Program-made: the position numbers and the translations under genes | The notes under the pieces: model-generated | Seen by the model: only the letters and a program-made list of their open reading frames with translations | The model's database searches: none | What the model was told of the DNA's origin: nothing | Assembly (NCBI GenBank): GCA_947561395.2 | Contig: OX387186.1 | Span: forward strand, 50,673,220-50,737,219 | Source of the DNA: Buxus sempervirens | Lineage: Eukaryota; Streptophyta; Magnoliopsida; Buxales; Buxaceae | Reading direction: 5' to 3' | Length of the DNA stretch: 64,000 nt | In this document: positions 35,743-49,230 of the stretch, piece by piece | Position numbering within the stretch: the first letter of the stretch is position 1 | Layout of the letters: every line of letters begins with the position of its first letter

Positions 35743-38700
35743 AGATTGTTTTTTTTTCTGATCGGTAATAGTAGGAGATATATAAATTATAAGAAGGGAA
35801 GGTTATAGTATGTGTACACCAAGGTGTACCAAAAAGAGAGGAAAATAAAGATCTACAAATCCTTAAAATCTTCACACAATAACAATTCATGAAGGTCCAG
35901 ACTATTGCAAGATTCCTTACTTGATGCCCAAAAAAGAATAAAACAGAGTGAATACTCATATATGATCTTGGGGTTCTTGACTTATTCTCAAAGATTATGT
36001 TGGTCCGTTCTTTCCATAATATCCAAAGAATTCCCGCTGATGTCAAGCTCCACAACACCTCATGACGAGAGCTTCCTTTTCCACAATTCCAAGAATAGAG
36101 GATCTGGGATAATTCTTTCAGCTGCGCCTATGTTACTCCAAATCTTAATAAGAAGGCATTCCAGAGCTCCATGTGCCACCATACAACGTATGAGTAGGTG
36201 GTTCACTGATTCTAGCTGTATCTTGCATAAAGCACATCTATTAGGTAATTTCCGCCCTCGTTTCATGACATTGTCAATTGTTAGCACCTTCCCCAATACT
36301 GCTGTCCACATGAAGAACCCAACTTTGGATGGTAGGAGACGATGCCATAACATATTTGATAGGCCAAAATTGATTCCTTGGGCATTTAATTGGCGATAGA
36401 GACTCTTAACTGAAAACTTGCCTGCACTACCCAAAATTCATTTCATTCTATCTTGATCATTGCTAGAATGCTGCCTACTGATACTTTCCAGGAGATTGGT
36501 GAGAGAGTTTAACTCCCAATCAAACATCCCCCTTATAAATTGCAAATTTCAGGTGCTTCCTCCAACTCCCTGGGAACATAAATCTGAAATACATGCTTGA
36601 GATGATAACGAAAGGTATGAATCTGGAAATGCATCTTTTAGAGGACTATTTCCACACCAAGAATCTTCCTAAAATCTTATCTTGTCTCCTTTTCCCATTT
36701 GAAACTGCAAACTGGATAGAAGTAAACAAGAGAGTCTAAATATTGGTCTCCATAGACTACAGCCAACGAGCCATTCACCGGAGTTGGCATCCAAGAGACC
36801 GGCTTATAGCCATATTTAATGATGATGAAATTTCTGCATAAACTCGAAGTTTCACTCCCAAAATTCCAACACCATTTCGCTAGAAGCGCATGTTTCTGAT
36901 ATCCAAACCACCTTCCTCTTTAGCACCACATACCTCTTTCCAACCCACTAGATGATACTTCTGAGAATCATCCCAACCTGCCCAAAGAGTTTTTTGGATT
37001 TTGTCAAGCCTTCTAATGACTGAAGCATGGGCAAGTAATGAAGAGTAAATATAAGTTTGGAGATTAGAAAGAGCACTCTTTAGTCTTTATGAGGGTTACC
37101 TTACCACCTTTAGATAGAAAATTTCCTTTCCACAATGCTAGCTTCCTTTTCATATGAGTAACCACCAGTTCCCAAACAGCCTTAGTCTTGAAAGGAGCAC
37201 CAAACGGAACAACAAGGTTATAGAAGGAAGAGAACACATACGACAACCCAAAATACTGTGTAAATAAACTGCTATCTCACTTCCACCCCACATTGAAAAG
37301 TTCATTTTTTTGTAGATTTATTTTCAAACCTGAAATAGCTTCAAAGAATGTCAAAATAGATCTGATGATTAGAATTTGTGAAGCTGGGGCCTAATAAAAA
37401 ATCACTGTATCATCTACAAACAGAAGATGAGAAATAGTTAGTTTCCCTTCTTTGAAGTTGACACCTCAAGAAGGCCCAACTCTGCAACTCTCCCCGCTAA
37501 CTGACTAAGAGCCTCCATAACTATTGAGAACATTAGAGGGGATAGGGGAGCCCTTTGCATTCCTCAAGCCTCTTGAGGAATGGAAGAAACCTACCGCCAC
37601 ACCATTGACCAAAATTGAAAATGATGTTGAGGTAATACAGTAGAACATCCATTTGCACCACTTGGCTCCAAAGCCCATCCGCTGGAGAGGGTACCATATA
37701 ATTCCAATTGACATGATCATATGCTTTTTCTATGTCCAACTTGCATAACACCTTATCCTCATTGTTTCTTTGGATGGAGTTCACACATTCACTAGCTATT
37801 TTGTAGAACCTGTCATAGTCTTTTGGATAGCACCTTGGAGATTATTTTGTAGAAGCTGCTCACTAAACTTATTGGGCGATAGTCCTTCAAGGATGAAAAA
37901 CCTTCTTTTTTTGGGAAAACAGAAACAAAAGTTGCATTCATACTTCTTTCAAGGAGGCTTGAATCAAAGAATTCGAGGGCTGCCTTCACGAAGTCCTCCC
38001 GAATGCAAGGCTAACATTTTTGTAGAATGCAATAGTAAACCCATCCGGCCTAGGAGCCTTCTCCCCTCTAGTTTATTGAGCGGCTCCAAAATTTCTTCTC
38101 CCAATAATTGGCCTTCCAACATATCTCTTTGGGCATCTGACAGAGAATCAAATTCCATTCCATCTAAGAGGGGGTGCACCCTTGCCTTTTCCTCCAATAA
38201 TTCGTTATAAAAATTTGATGTTGCCTTTTTGATCTCCTCTTCCTCTAAAAGATGAGAGCCTTCCACTTGTAAACGATCAATAAAATTCTTTCTTCCTCTT
38301 GCTGAAGCTGCTTTGTGGAAAAACCTTGTATTTTAATTTTTATCCCCAACTTAAGCCATAAAGCTCACAACTTCTTTTTTTTCAACTGATTTCCATCAAT
38401 GGTGCTGTTTTCTTGTATTCCATTTTCAGCTTTTCTTCTTCTATCCAGTCATTCAACTGCATTCCACCTTCTTCCTAGTTCCTCCCACTGCTCTAGTTCT
38501 CTTAATCTAGCAATAATGCCATCTAGTTTCTCGTCAACTATTGCAAACTCTTCTTTATTCCGCTTCTTAATCATAGATTTCGAAGCATTCAGCTTTGTTC
38601 AGAATGCATATGAATGAGTCCCCTGGAATTTCAACTCCTTCCGCCATTCTCCAACAAGGCTTATGAATGACTTGTCTTCAAGCCACATGTTTTCAAATCT

Positions 38701-39190
38701 GAACAATGAGGCTTTCCGAAACTCGTTTTCGCTAGATAACAAGATTGAGGAGTGATCTGAGATGGTTCTAGGCCACGCTGAAGCAACAAATTTTGGAAAG
38801 GTAGCCTCCCACTCCATTGAAACTAGAAAGAAATCCAATTTAGACAGAATTGAGGATTGCAGATTTTTTGACCATGTAAACTTCGAGCCTTTGAGGGGAA
38901 CATCGACAAGATTGTGATCATTGATGGAGAAGGAAAAGTCTTTCATTGCAGGGGAGCAGTATAGTCCACGTGTCCTTTTTGAAGGACATTTGCTCAGATT
39001 AAAATCCCCTCCCATGCACCATGGAGTACCTCCTATTCCTTTAGCTTCTGTCAATTCCTCCCAAATCTTCCCTGATTTAGAGCTGTCATTTGGCCTGTAA
39101 AACCCGGAGATTAACATCATTTCATTGCCTGCATCCAGCTTCAGGAGGGCTGAAATAGCATGCTGACCCATCCATACCTGCGCTTCTTGT
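35743..39190 (-). mobile_element. L1-type LINE, 5'-truncated and decayed
   Basis: On the minus strand the order is endonuclease (39,171-38,599; MGGDFNLSKC, then ISDHSSILL near its end), reverse transcriptase (about 38,266-37,064; DIEKAYDHVNW at 37,740, LLFVDDTVI at about 37,405-37,425 with the metal-binding FVDD box at 37,409-37,420), zinc-binding zf-RVT domain (36,434-36,060; KVGFFMWTAVLGKVLT, CALCK...H), and a 3' tail ending in CGATCAG plus a short A run at 35,743. It has lost ORF1 and the 5' end and is broken by stops and frameshifts, so it cannot move. It lies within an intron of the TWD40-2 pseudogene, in the opposite orientation. I could not find a target duplication. Confidence 0.9.
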
Positions 39191-40467
39191 GAACTGGAAG
39201 TCCCCTTACTTCTCTTTGAAGTACTTTGCTGTGGGATCCCAGAACAGCATTTTTGTATTTATTGTTATTTTTACCCGTCCTAATTGTTTTATTGAACTTG
39301 TGGTTATTTTTACTTCCAGAGCAAAAAATACTTTGTAGCATGGTCAATCTTTGTTACTGTCCATATCCATTTAAGATGGCATTACTGTGCTTATCTGAAG
39401 AAATTTAACATTTTATTTCACTTCTGTGTTCTTTTGGCTGTTTTTGTTGTCCAAAGCTCTGGATGATAAGTGGCAAAATCTTAGTTTTCTAATGTCTTAA
39501 TTTTCTCCCTGTTCTTTTGAATCCTTATCCTACACCCACACTTTTTGGATCTGATGTGCCACCCTTCCTGTAATTGGTTTATCATTGTCAGCATTGATTA
39601 AAAAAATTCGAATAAAGGAAGAGTTTGATGAGCACATCTCTAATTCTTGAAGGGGAGGAACCTGGTTTATTTAGTTATCTAATGCATGTTTTTTTACTGT
39701 CACATGGAGTGTGATGTAGCTGATCCAGCTTGTCCGTTAGGCAGTTGGCATTCTGGTTGGGTCTTATGAACAGACCTTTGCATTCACTTAAGTGACATTC
39801 CTAAATAGGAAAAGAGAACATGGACAAGTGTGGTCTCTCCAACTTAGCCACCTTGCCTTATCCTTACCTAGAGAGGGATATAAATAGGGAAAGAGAACCG
39901 AAATGGCTTCCTTTACCCAGTCATTAACTTATTCAGGTTCTGTTTGGCAAAGTAATTGAAAGGAGCATAACCCAATGTAGTTCCTGAGGAAGTGGAATCC
40001 TGACGGGTGAACTAGCAACAAACCTAATATTTGGCATTATCATGCAATGTGGTTGGCATTATTATGAAATGTGGTTGACCATATTATTTTATGTTTTATG
40101 TAAGTGATAGAATCCTTCTCCATTTCTGGATTAGCTGCCTGTGCAATAATTCTCTCTAATTGATACTTTTAGTGTGCTCTTGTGTGTATTAACATTTTCA
40201 TTTTATTGTTGCAGTATGGAGTTTCTCTCCAGGTCTGCTGCAGGTGATGGCCTCTTGTTGCCTTTGTGGATCAGATGGTGTGATTAGAGTTCTATCAATG
40301 ATAACTTGGAAGGTTTGCCGTCTCTCATGTTGAGCTTGTTCCATGCTTCTCTCTGTGTTAGAGGCATGGTGTAAACATTTGCCCCATTGCAGCTTGTCCG
40401 AAGATACACTGGTGTTCATAAAGGCTCCATAACTTGTTTGATGACATTCATGGCTTCTTCTGGTGAG

Positions 40468-43400
40468 GTATTGCTTTTGACTTTCTAAGAATAAAATTAA
40501 ATCAGAGAATAAAATGCAAGGATTTTACATGGATCTGTCAAAGTAGCTGTCTGGTTCTCGCAGTGCAAATAAATTGCATTTTGAACTGATAGATGTACTA
40601 TTTTATCTATACTTACTGCACTGTCAAGGTATTCAATGGATTTGTAGAATGCAAAAGACAAACTAAGCTAGCAATTGATTGAAGTAGTTGTACAAAAGTT
40701 GTCTTGATCTTGACAGGAAATTTCTTTCTATGCATGTCTAGCTATATCTTGACGCCCAGATGAGGAGATTTGATGAAATTATGCCCAAAATATGTAGGTA
40801 AACCATCCACAATTTTAAGCTGACAATTATCACACTGGATTGAGGTTTGATAGAATCTTATCTTCATTAATCTAACCTATATTATTAAAATTTACAAATT
40901 TGAGTCGTCTTGGTAGGATTTATGCTCAGTTTTATATGTTCATTGTACAAATGATCATGGTTAAATTTTTTATCAGAAACATGGCTTCATGTATTGGCAA
41001 AAATTGAAATGCATCAGCTGACACATACTGGTTTTATGAGGGGCTGATATAATCCTTTTTTTTTTTTAAAGGTATTAGCCGCTATTTTATAAATACCTTT
41101 TAATTTTTTCATGTTTTCAGCCAGAACCTGATACCTGCTAATATTTATCGGTTTTGGCATAGCATTCAGCCTGACACTATACTGACATTTGAAATCATCA
41201 TCTGAAATTCTAGAGGTTCGTTTCCACTATAGAATTTTTTTTTTTTTTTCTAAATCAAATTAGTTTATTTAGACTCAAATTGTTAATTTTGGAATTGTTT
41301 GTGTTTCCTTGGGTGGTATTTAAATGGAGAATGTGAGAAGATAGAAGCAGGCTACATGATTCTGGGTAAATATATGTATATTGCTCTCTCAAAATGACTA
41401 AGATGGTAATGATCACTGCTATAATGATCTTGAAGGATTCCCATGTTGAAGGATTTGTAAGGATTGATCAATAGCATGGTTTTCAACTTCCCCAAAATTT
41501 AAAATTGTCCTAAATTTCTCTTTGCAGTGGGCAGCAGAATTTTTTGTATATTAATATTTTGCTCTTTTCATAAAATTTTTTATGGGAAGTTGTGAAATTT
41601 GATTTCCTTATTCCCAAAGGTGTGAAATTACTCTCAAGATCGAAATTTAAAAACATAGTCTAGGTTGATGTATATGGTCTTCTTATATTGGTCAATGAGG
41701 CATTTGTAATTTTAATCTTAATTGAAAATTACAAATATGTATGAAAATAAGGCCTTGCACATGAAACATATGGAGTAAGGCTAGCAATAACTCTAGGCTA
41801 GCCTGAAAGCTATACAAAATTACCTCAAAATGTGCATAATGTTACGGAAATTATTTATCCAGATATTATAATTGATTAATTTGTGAAGAATTTGTAATTT
41901 TATTTTTGAAATGTGATGAAGAATTTATAATTGATTACCTTAAAATCCTGATATGTTGTGGCAGTATGGAAGCACAACATTATGATCTAAAAGCTTACAA
42001 AACCTTTGTTACATGCAGAAGTCTTTCTTTTATTCTTATCCCTTGGACTTCAACATATGGAGAATGAGGAAAAACTCCATAACAGTATAAATCTTTTATT
42101 TTTTGACCATAATCCACCGTTCAGTAGAATACTTGATGGAGGCACTATCCAGTCAAGTCCAAGCTGACCAAAGAGCATCTTCGTACGTACATGTATAGAA
42201 TACCTTGTTCTAACATGTTCGTGAGTTGTCTATCCGGGTCACTAGTTTGCTTGTTCTCTTTGGGCTGATTGGAGTATAGAGTGAGATGTAGTCTTATTGA
42301 GGGCGGGGATGTAGATGTTTTGGGATTGTGACTTGCACCTGCCCCTATGGGTGCTCCCTTGTACTATATTCTTCTCTTTTTCTCTTTATATATTTATCTT
42401 TCATTACTGATTAAAAAAAATATCTATGAAGGGAATGGAAAGGCATGAGTTGATGATATTTGCACTCCTTGTTAGCTTTGTGAATTACAATCTTTTTTGT
42501 GCATATGAGGTGACTGATGGTCAAGTTTTATCTTGATAAACAATCAAGGATTAAATTTTTCATTGAGGGAACTGTTGCATTCATGATAAAACTTTTCTGG
42601 TACCATCATCTTAACAGCTTATTGACTTCTCATAGAGATAAATCAAAAAGTATTTTTTCATCTCTAAAATTCATTTCCTAATGTGCCCCCTCAGCAATTG
42701 TAGAATCCTGAATTTTTGAGGAAAATAATAATATGATTTAAAATCTGAATTTTGGAAAAAATCCAATGGTTGAATATGGTAAAAAAACAGAAAGGGTATT
42801 TTAGTCATTTCTTAATTAACCAAATTAGTAAATTAGTTACTTAAATAATTATTAAACTTGAAAATTTAATTAGACTTAAGTTGGGTTTAATTTGAATTCA
42901 AATAGCAAGATTTATGACCAAACAGGTGGGAAAATGACCTATTGGTAAGTATACTTAATTAGGGGCCTTAAATTGGGAAATAAGTGAGTTTATGAGGTGA
43001 TTAGGTAATATGCAAAAATGTGGAATAAAAATATGACTAAAATTAATTAAAAATAGGATTTTTAGGTAATTGGAAATCCTAGTTGGATTAGGAAGTCTTG
43101 GTAAAAATTTTAATTTGGTTAGAATAGCCTAACAAATTTGTAATTATAATTAGATGATAAAAGTCTACTAAAATTATAATTCAAGGAGGAAAACAATTAA
43201 CCAATTTAGAAAAGGAACCTATTGACTTAGTTGGAGTAAGAAACTCTTTAAGATTACATTATAACTAAGTGAACCCCTACATCATTATTAGACTTTTTAA
43301 TCCTATTGATGGAGATCTAAACGTGTGGAATCCATGAGAAAGAGTTCTAAACGTGGAGAAGATGAAGGAAAATAATGAGGAATCATAATCTATAAAGAGA

Positions 43401-44242
43401 GAACAAGAAACTTTAAAAGAGAAAAAAGCTGCTGCTGAAATTTCCTGACAAGATTTCATCAAAACGTAATCTAGAGAGGATTTACCGTCCGATTGAGCTG
43501 AAATTTGGAGGAGTGGTTCATGACTCATGGTTCTTTAATCTGAAAGGCAGAGATGAGGTTTGGAGCCCTCTAGCATAGGCCGCTTTTGAGGAAAACATGA
43601 CTGTACTTTTGGGTTCACTCAAAAGAGGGATTCATTGCGTTCTAGAGGTAAGTAATAACCTTTAAATTTAGAAAATTGCATGATTTTGTGTTTGGTTGAC
43701 AACTTTAGTTTTGATGGTTTCATTGGATGTATTAGGAGATGTTTTGATGGTTTAACACGATTTGGAATTGGGATTTCATGAATTAGCTTGATTTGAACAT
43801 ATTTGGGAGATTTATTGGTTTTGATTTGAATTCATAAGTAAATTTCATTATCATTGAGATGTTTTTTTTAGAAATTCCCTTTAGTAGCTCCCTTATCTTG
43901 AATTTTCAGTTTTTTTTTTTTTTTTGGGAATACGATGTGATAAAGAAAATTTCCTTGGAATATCCCCCTTAAATTTTCTCGTTACAATGGTATAAATATC
44001 CCTTGAAATTAAAGTTCAGAACTGTGTTACCAGGACATCTCGACTTGTTTTCCTTTGTATGTTTGTGGTAGCTATGTTCATTTCTTTTCCCATGGTTTTA
44101 TTTTTTGTTTTTAAGTTTTTTTCACTTTGGTGCATTTACTGAGCAGAGCTAATCCCTTTCATTTAACAAGCTTTAGAAATTTTTTTTATTGTATTTTTTA
44201 TCAATATATTTTTTTTTGGTGTGTTTTCTTGGGATATGTTAG
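40468..44242 (+). other. Intron of the TWD40-2 pseudogene, with a possible LTR-like segment
   Basis: A 3.8-kb interval with no coding sequence. From 42,699 a TGTAGAATCC start followed by AT-rich sequence and a GC-richer block at 43,300-43,650 resembles the layout of a long terminal repeat, but I could not find a matching end or duplication. A T run occurs at about 43,910-43,925. Confidence 0.4.
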
Positions 44243-45370
44243 GCACTTCTTGTTTCTGGTGCTAGTGATGGTTTACTTGTACTCTAGAGTGCGGACCATG
44301 CTCAAGATTCTCATGAACTTGTGCCAAAGCTGAGTCTAAAGGTAGTTATATTCTCTTTGTGTGATTCATATAATTTTGTGACTTAGATATTGAATTTATG
44401 GCAATTTATTCCACTTCTTCTTCTTTTACCTTGCCATCAAAAGCATCTGCATCAATTATGGCATATGGGAACTTGGAATTTTGCTCTTTAATCAACCTTC
44501 TGAATAAATCTGTTATTTGAATTCCTTTTGTTAGAAAATTTTTACTTTTTTTATACCATTGTTTCTTTTATTATGTTGCGTTTACTTCCTTTTCTTCCTT
44601 GGTTTTCTGTCATTTGTTTGCATAGTTGAAGTCGAAATTTTATGTATGCTTCCTCTATCAGGTAGCAAACTTAAATGCATATTTTTTTCCAGACCATATG
44701 AATTGATAACATCTTATTGCGACCATTTTTATATCAGATGAAGATAACATGTCTTTGGATTCTTAACACAATTTTTTGGTGATTTTTAAGGCACATGACG
44801 GCGGGATTGTGGCTGTTGAGCTTTCTAGGGTGATGGGAGGTGCACCACAGCTTATTACTATTGATAAGACATTAGCTATTTGGGATACAATCTCTTTTAA
44901 GGTGTCTCTGAAACACCGAATTTTGATTTTTTGTGGAGCAAAATGTACTTATTTATTCATAAATGGATGTATTAATACTTCTTTGTACTTTATATGATTT
45001 TCTGACTCAGGAACTGAGGCATATTAAACCTGTCCCAAAATTGGCTTGCCGTAATGTGGCATCTTGGTGTCATCCGACTCATCCCTGAGCTCTGAACCTT
45101 GACATTTTAACTTGTGAAGGATTCTCACATTTGGTATGAAGCGTTAATTTATATATATTTTTTAATTTACTGGAAAGTGATTTGTAGAAGTCTCATTGGA
45201 CTGTTACATTATACGAAACAGTTTTTTTTTTTGATAATATGTCAATTCTGGCTTATGGACATTCTTTGACTTTTGGCAGGGCCATTGAACACCCTACTTA
45301 TTCAGCTCTTACAAGGCCATTGTGTGAACTTTCTTCACTTGTCCCTCCGCAATTACTTGCACCGAACAAG

Positions 45371-46902
45371 TAATTAGTTGCAGAATAAGTGTTTTAGGAG
45401 CATTAATGTGTGACTTCTGTATCCTTGTATCATCTTTAGTATTTTGAAGGTCATCTATTGCTGTTGCAAAACTAAAGGTACTTGCTGAGAACAACGCAGG
45501 TCTTACTCTTTTGTTCACATGGATGCATCTTCTGTTGTTATTTCAATTTTATTATTCAAGGCCATATTTTCACTAATAAATCGGTTGATCTATAATTAGT
45601 AAGTTTTTTTACATTCCTTTGTCATTTTATTTTCTTTAATTTGTTCTTTCTCCGGTTATAAAGGTTATATTAAGTGCCTATTTATCTGCCGGAAATTTCA
45701 GAAGTTTCTACGACAGCCTTACTTCTGTTCTGTAATGTCAATGAATGTTTTGAGTTATTTGTTAAAAAAGAGCACATGGAAATGGGGCATGGGAGGAGTC
45801 TCTGGAAGATAATTCATAAAAAGTACTCGGTCTAGTATGCCAAAAATTTCAAGTTAATGAGGTAATGTTGGCAATTCAAGAAAATATCTCCTTGTGATCA
45901 TTACCAGATGCATTAGTTAATCTTCGTCAATGAGTCAGGCCTTCATCATTTCCGAGCAATCTGCCTGTTATTACCCACTTGCAGGGGACTGGCTTCTTTC
46001 CTTCGTGAACACATGTTCCCAATACATTATTTTCTGGAGATTTCATCTCATTTACCTTACTCTCCACTTGGAGTTATTGAATGCTCCTAAAACACTCTCA
46101 AAGATGGGGAAACACACGAGATAAGGAGGCTATTAAGGACATTCAAGAAGGAAACGAAGACATATATGGAACACAATTAGAAACTGAATGCATATCGGAG
46201 GAATGCTGACCCTTACTAACAACATTACCGTAAACAACATTACTCAAGATTCAATCTTGATTTGTTGGGACATGGAATGGTGGTTCGGCTGATTTATTTG
46301 TGGTTGGTGATGGTACATTCATTGTCAGCTCCATCATTGAGACAATACCATCTGGATTGTGTAATTCGTATTGTATTGGAAGAATGGATGTCACAATTGT
46401 TTGAGTGTGGCTCATCACTCATGTTTTATGATTTTATCTCACTTTAAAACGGGAGAGATATAGGTCGTGACCTTACTGTTTTTTATATAGGTTATGGTTT
46501 GAAATTTTGTTTTTGTTCTTTTTTTTTTTTTGTCTAGCGACATGAAATAAGGGGGTATAGCCTATTTTCGCTTTTTTCTTTGGTATGCCACAGAATGTAA
46601 TGGCATGCTGGCAAAATCTGGTGGCGTGTGGGCGAAATCTAGTAAGTATTTCCTAGATTAGGAAAAGTTTAGGGAAATTTGCGGCATACTGACGAAATCT
46701 GGAGAAATTTTTCCTGGGAAATTATGGGGAATTTATTTTCCCTAGATTTCTTCCAGTGAAATTTTGGCAAAATCCAGAATTTTAAACCTTGATATAGGGG
46801 AAGTCTTCTTTTCTCTCGTGGACACAGGCACAACACTGAATCACATAAAATCTCTGCACATAGTTCTCTGATCTTTCTTATATCTTTCATTATCATTGCG
46901 AG
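45371..46902. other. Intergenic stretch with a possible MITE end
   Basis: No gene recognised. Bases 46,560-46,791 carry repeated GGCAAAATCTGG/GGCGAAATCT motifs and end with AAACCTTG, the inverse of the CAAGGTTT start seen at 6,002 and 26,766. It may be the right end of a short hAT-like element whose left end is lost. Confidence 0.4.
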
Positions 46903-49230
46903 CAAGGTTATGATTCACTGGAAAAATCAATTTCTAGTGAATCGAGCGAAATATTTCGCCAGATTATTATTTTTTGTTTGTTTAAGCTTAAAATCATTGA
47001 TTTATATATATACTATGTAAAATAATTGTATTTGCATGTATAATTGTACTAAAATTATTACAAGTAGCAGTTATACACTTCAAAAAAATCATGCAAATGC
47101 AATGCACATGTAATGTAATGATTTTAATGATATTGTGGCCTGTGTATAAATCAAAATGACAAATAGGATCCAAATTTCAAATTAAACTGAAACAATAATA
47201 CAAAAAGTCAAAAACATACAATGGTAGTGAAGTGAGTTTGATGGAAGTGGAATTGATGAATGATGCTGCCAAATCAGTACTGAAATGAATAGCGAGGCTT
47301 AAACCCTGCTCTCTCGCCAATAAAGTGGTAGTAATGCTTCCATCCCATCCGAAATGTATACTTTCTCTGGTATAAATTGACATGTTGCTCATACTCCTCC
47401 TGTGTCATGTGTGCCATGATACCAACTGGAGGGAAATCGGAATAGTAGTAGCAATGCTTTGGCTCTGGCTATGGTGGTGCCGAAGGAGACGGTGTAGGAT
47501 AACCAGGATACTTGTATGGAGGAGCTACTGCTCCAGTAGGTATAAGCATAGCATAATAACCATACAGATAAGAGTTCACCGGAAAGATCCCAATGGATTA
47601 GATGTCTGCATGTGTGCTCCAGGATACCTGTAGTATCGTAACTATTGCTATCCTATGAATCTACTGGCCCAGGCTACTAAGGATAGTAGAATGGATAGTC
47701 TCCCTGGCTCTGCTGTGGTGGATACTACTCTCCATAAGAACTTGATGATCCTCCAACATCTAAAGATCCAAAACTTTGTGTCATGGAGGACGAGTCATCA
47801 TAAACAGTAGGATGCTATCTTTTCTTGCCTTTTCCCCTCCTCTGATAGGAATGCGCCTCACTCTCACCATGAGCTCTAATCCTGTGGTCAGTGTCTTGTG
47901 CAGCATGACGGAAAGCCGCCTCTCCAATAACCCTGGCCACTGGTGCCAACAGCACCATGAGTACCACTACCACCATCTAATCCTGAATCTGACTCGGACT
48001 CATCCTCCTTATCTGTGTCCTCCTCCTTCTTTGATGACTCAACATGTCCATGGGTTGGGGCTGGGGCTGATGTTGTCACTGCAATGGAGGGAGGAACAAC
48101 TCTCATAGACCTATCTAATGAGTCTCCGTTGTCCTCCCCCTCTCCTCCTCTATAGCTACATCAACATTGATGCACATCTCTGCTGCAGCATGTGCAACAA
48201 CTAGGCTAGGACGACCATCAAGTTGATCCATCTCAACACGTCTAACCCACTTTGCGAATGGATCCTCCTCATCAACTTCATTACTGAATAACACGTCCAA
48301 AGGATCATTCACAGTGATGGTGCGCTGCTCTATCTTTGGCTGTCTCGTCCTTAATCTCATGTTGTAATGGTAGAAGACTAACTTCTGCAACCTCTGATAA
48401 GCTAGCTGGTTCCTCTGCTTTATGTGTATAAATGCAAACGTACTCCAATTGTGCTCACAAGTGGAGGAAGATGTTGTCTGAGCCAATACTTGGCATGCTA
48501 GCTTCTTCAATGTAGGGGCATCCGTCCCATACATCGCCCACCATTCACTTGGATTTACAAATAGAATATTAACATTTATTTAGAAATTATAATAGAGAAA
48601 AATCATTTAATATTCACAAACAAATGCCACTTACATGGCATCATCGTCGTCCTTGATACAATCGCCGTGGTCGACTCGTACGAATCCAATGCAAATCTAA
48701 ATAGTATTAGCTGGTGGTGGAATTTGAAAGGGCTAAAGAGTTTAATATTTAATATAACTATTAAGAAATAAGAACTAATATACATAAGTCAAGTAATAGA
48801 TTCACTGCCACTTTTATAATTTACAATCCCTTACCTTGTTTTCAAAATTGCCAATTGTGTCTGAATGGGGGTCCAACTTCATGAAGACTTGGTGGACCGA
48901 AACGCATAGGTCTGTGCGGGTGTCAAGGTTATCCTTGTAATGGTACTTGGGATTCAAATAATATTCTGCATTGACGATTACAAGAAAAAACATTATTACA
49001 ATTAAAATATAATTATAAACATTATTGAGCATAAAAAATTCAAATAGGATTATAATTATACTAGCTGAATGCAAAGGATGAGCTAGAGTCTTGAACCATC
49101 TATCATTAATGATCTTGTGTACCCGCTTGTACAATCTGGGTGATGCGGCCTTAATCTGAGATCTCATCACAACCATATACTGATATATAGATCTTATCGT
49201 GGGATAGGAATCTGTGTCAACAACCCTTAG

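Larger units (their letters stand above)
31774..45370 (+). pseudogene. TWD40-2: Truncated pseudogene of TWD40-2 (WD40 subunit of the TPLATE/TSET endocytic complex)
   Basis: The parent is a WD40 protein in the plasma-membrane TPLATE complex for clathrin-mediated endocytosis. Exon pieces: 31774-31905, ~31974-32055, 35037-35076, 35238-~35478, 40215-40312, 40393-40467, 44243-44341, 44791-44901, 45011-45133, 45280-~45370. They read MLRVRAFRPTNGKIVKIQLH, then VRFWKLWRNRSAAAEAPSA, SSGE, SADH, AHDGGIVAVELSRV, KLACRNVASWCHP and EHPTYSALTRPLCELSSLV in order: roughly the first 300 residues, the N-terminal WD40 propeller. Lesions seen: TAG at 31,903; TAG at 32,034; a frame change in a T run near 35,407; a missing donor near 35,478; a frame change near 40,250; TAG at 44,285; a two-codon loss near 44,865; TGA at 45,086. 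The long C-terminal part is absent. Introns are retained, so it came from DNA-level duplication, not retrocopying. An L1 element lies in the fourth intron. Confidence 0.85.

Noticed and set aside
42699-43650. A possible second solo LTR starting TGTAGAATCC.
   Set aside because: No matching CA end or target duplication could be found, so it is only mentioned within the intron entry.
47888-48106. An acidic, Ser/Asp/Glu-rich 72-codon frame as a separate gene.
   Set aside because: It directly continues the hAT transposase C-terminal tail on the same strand.
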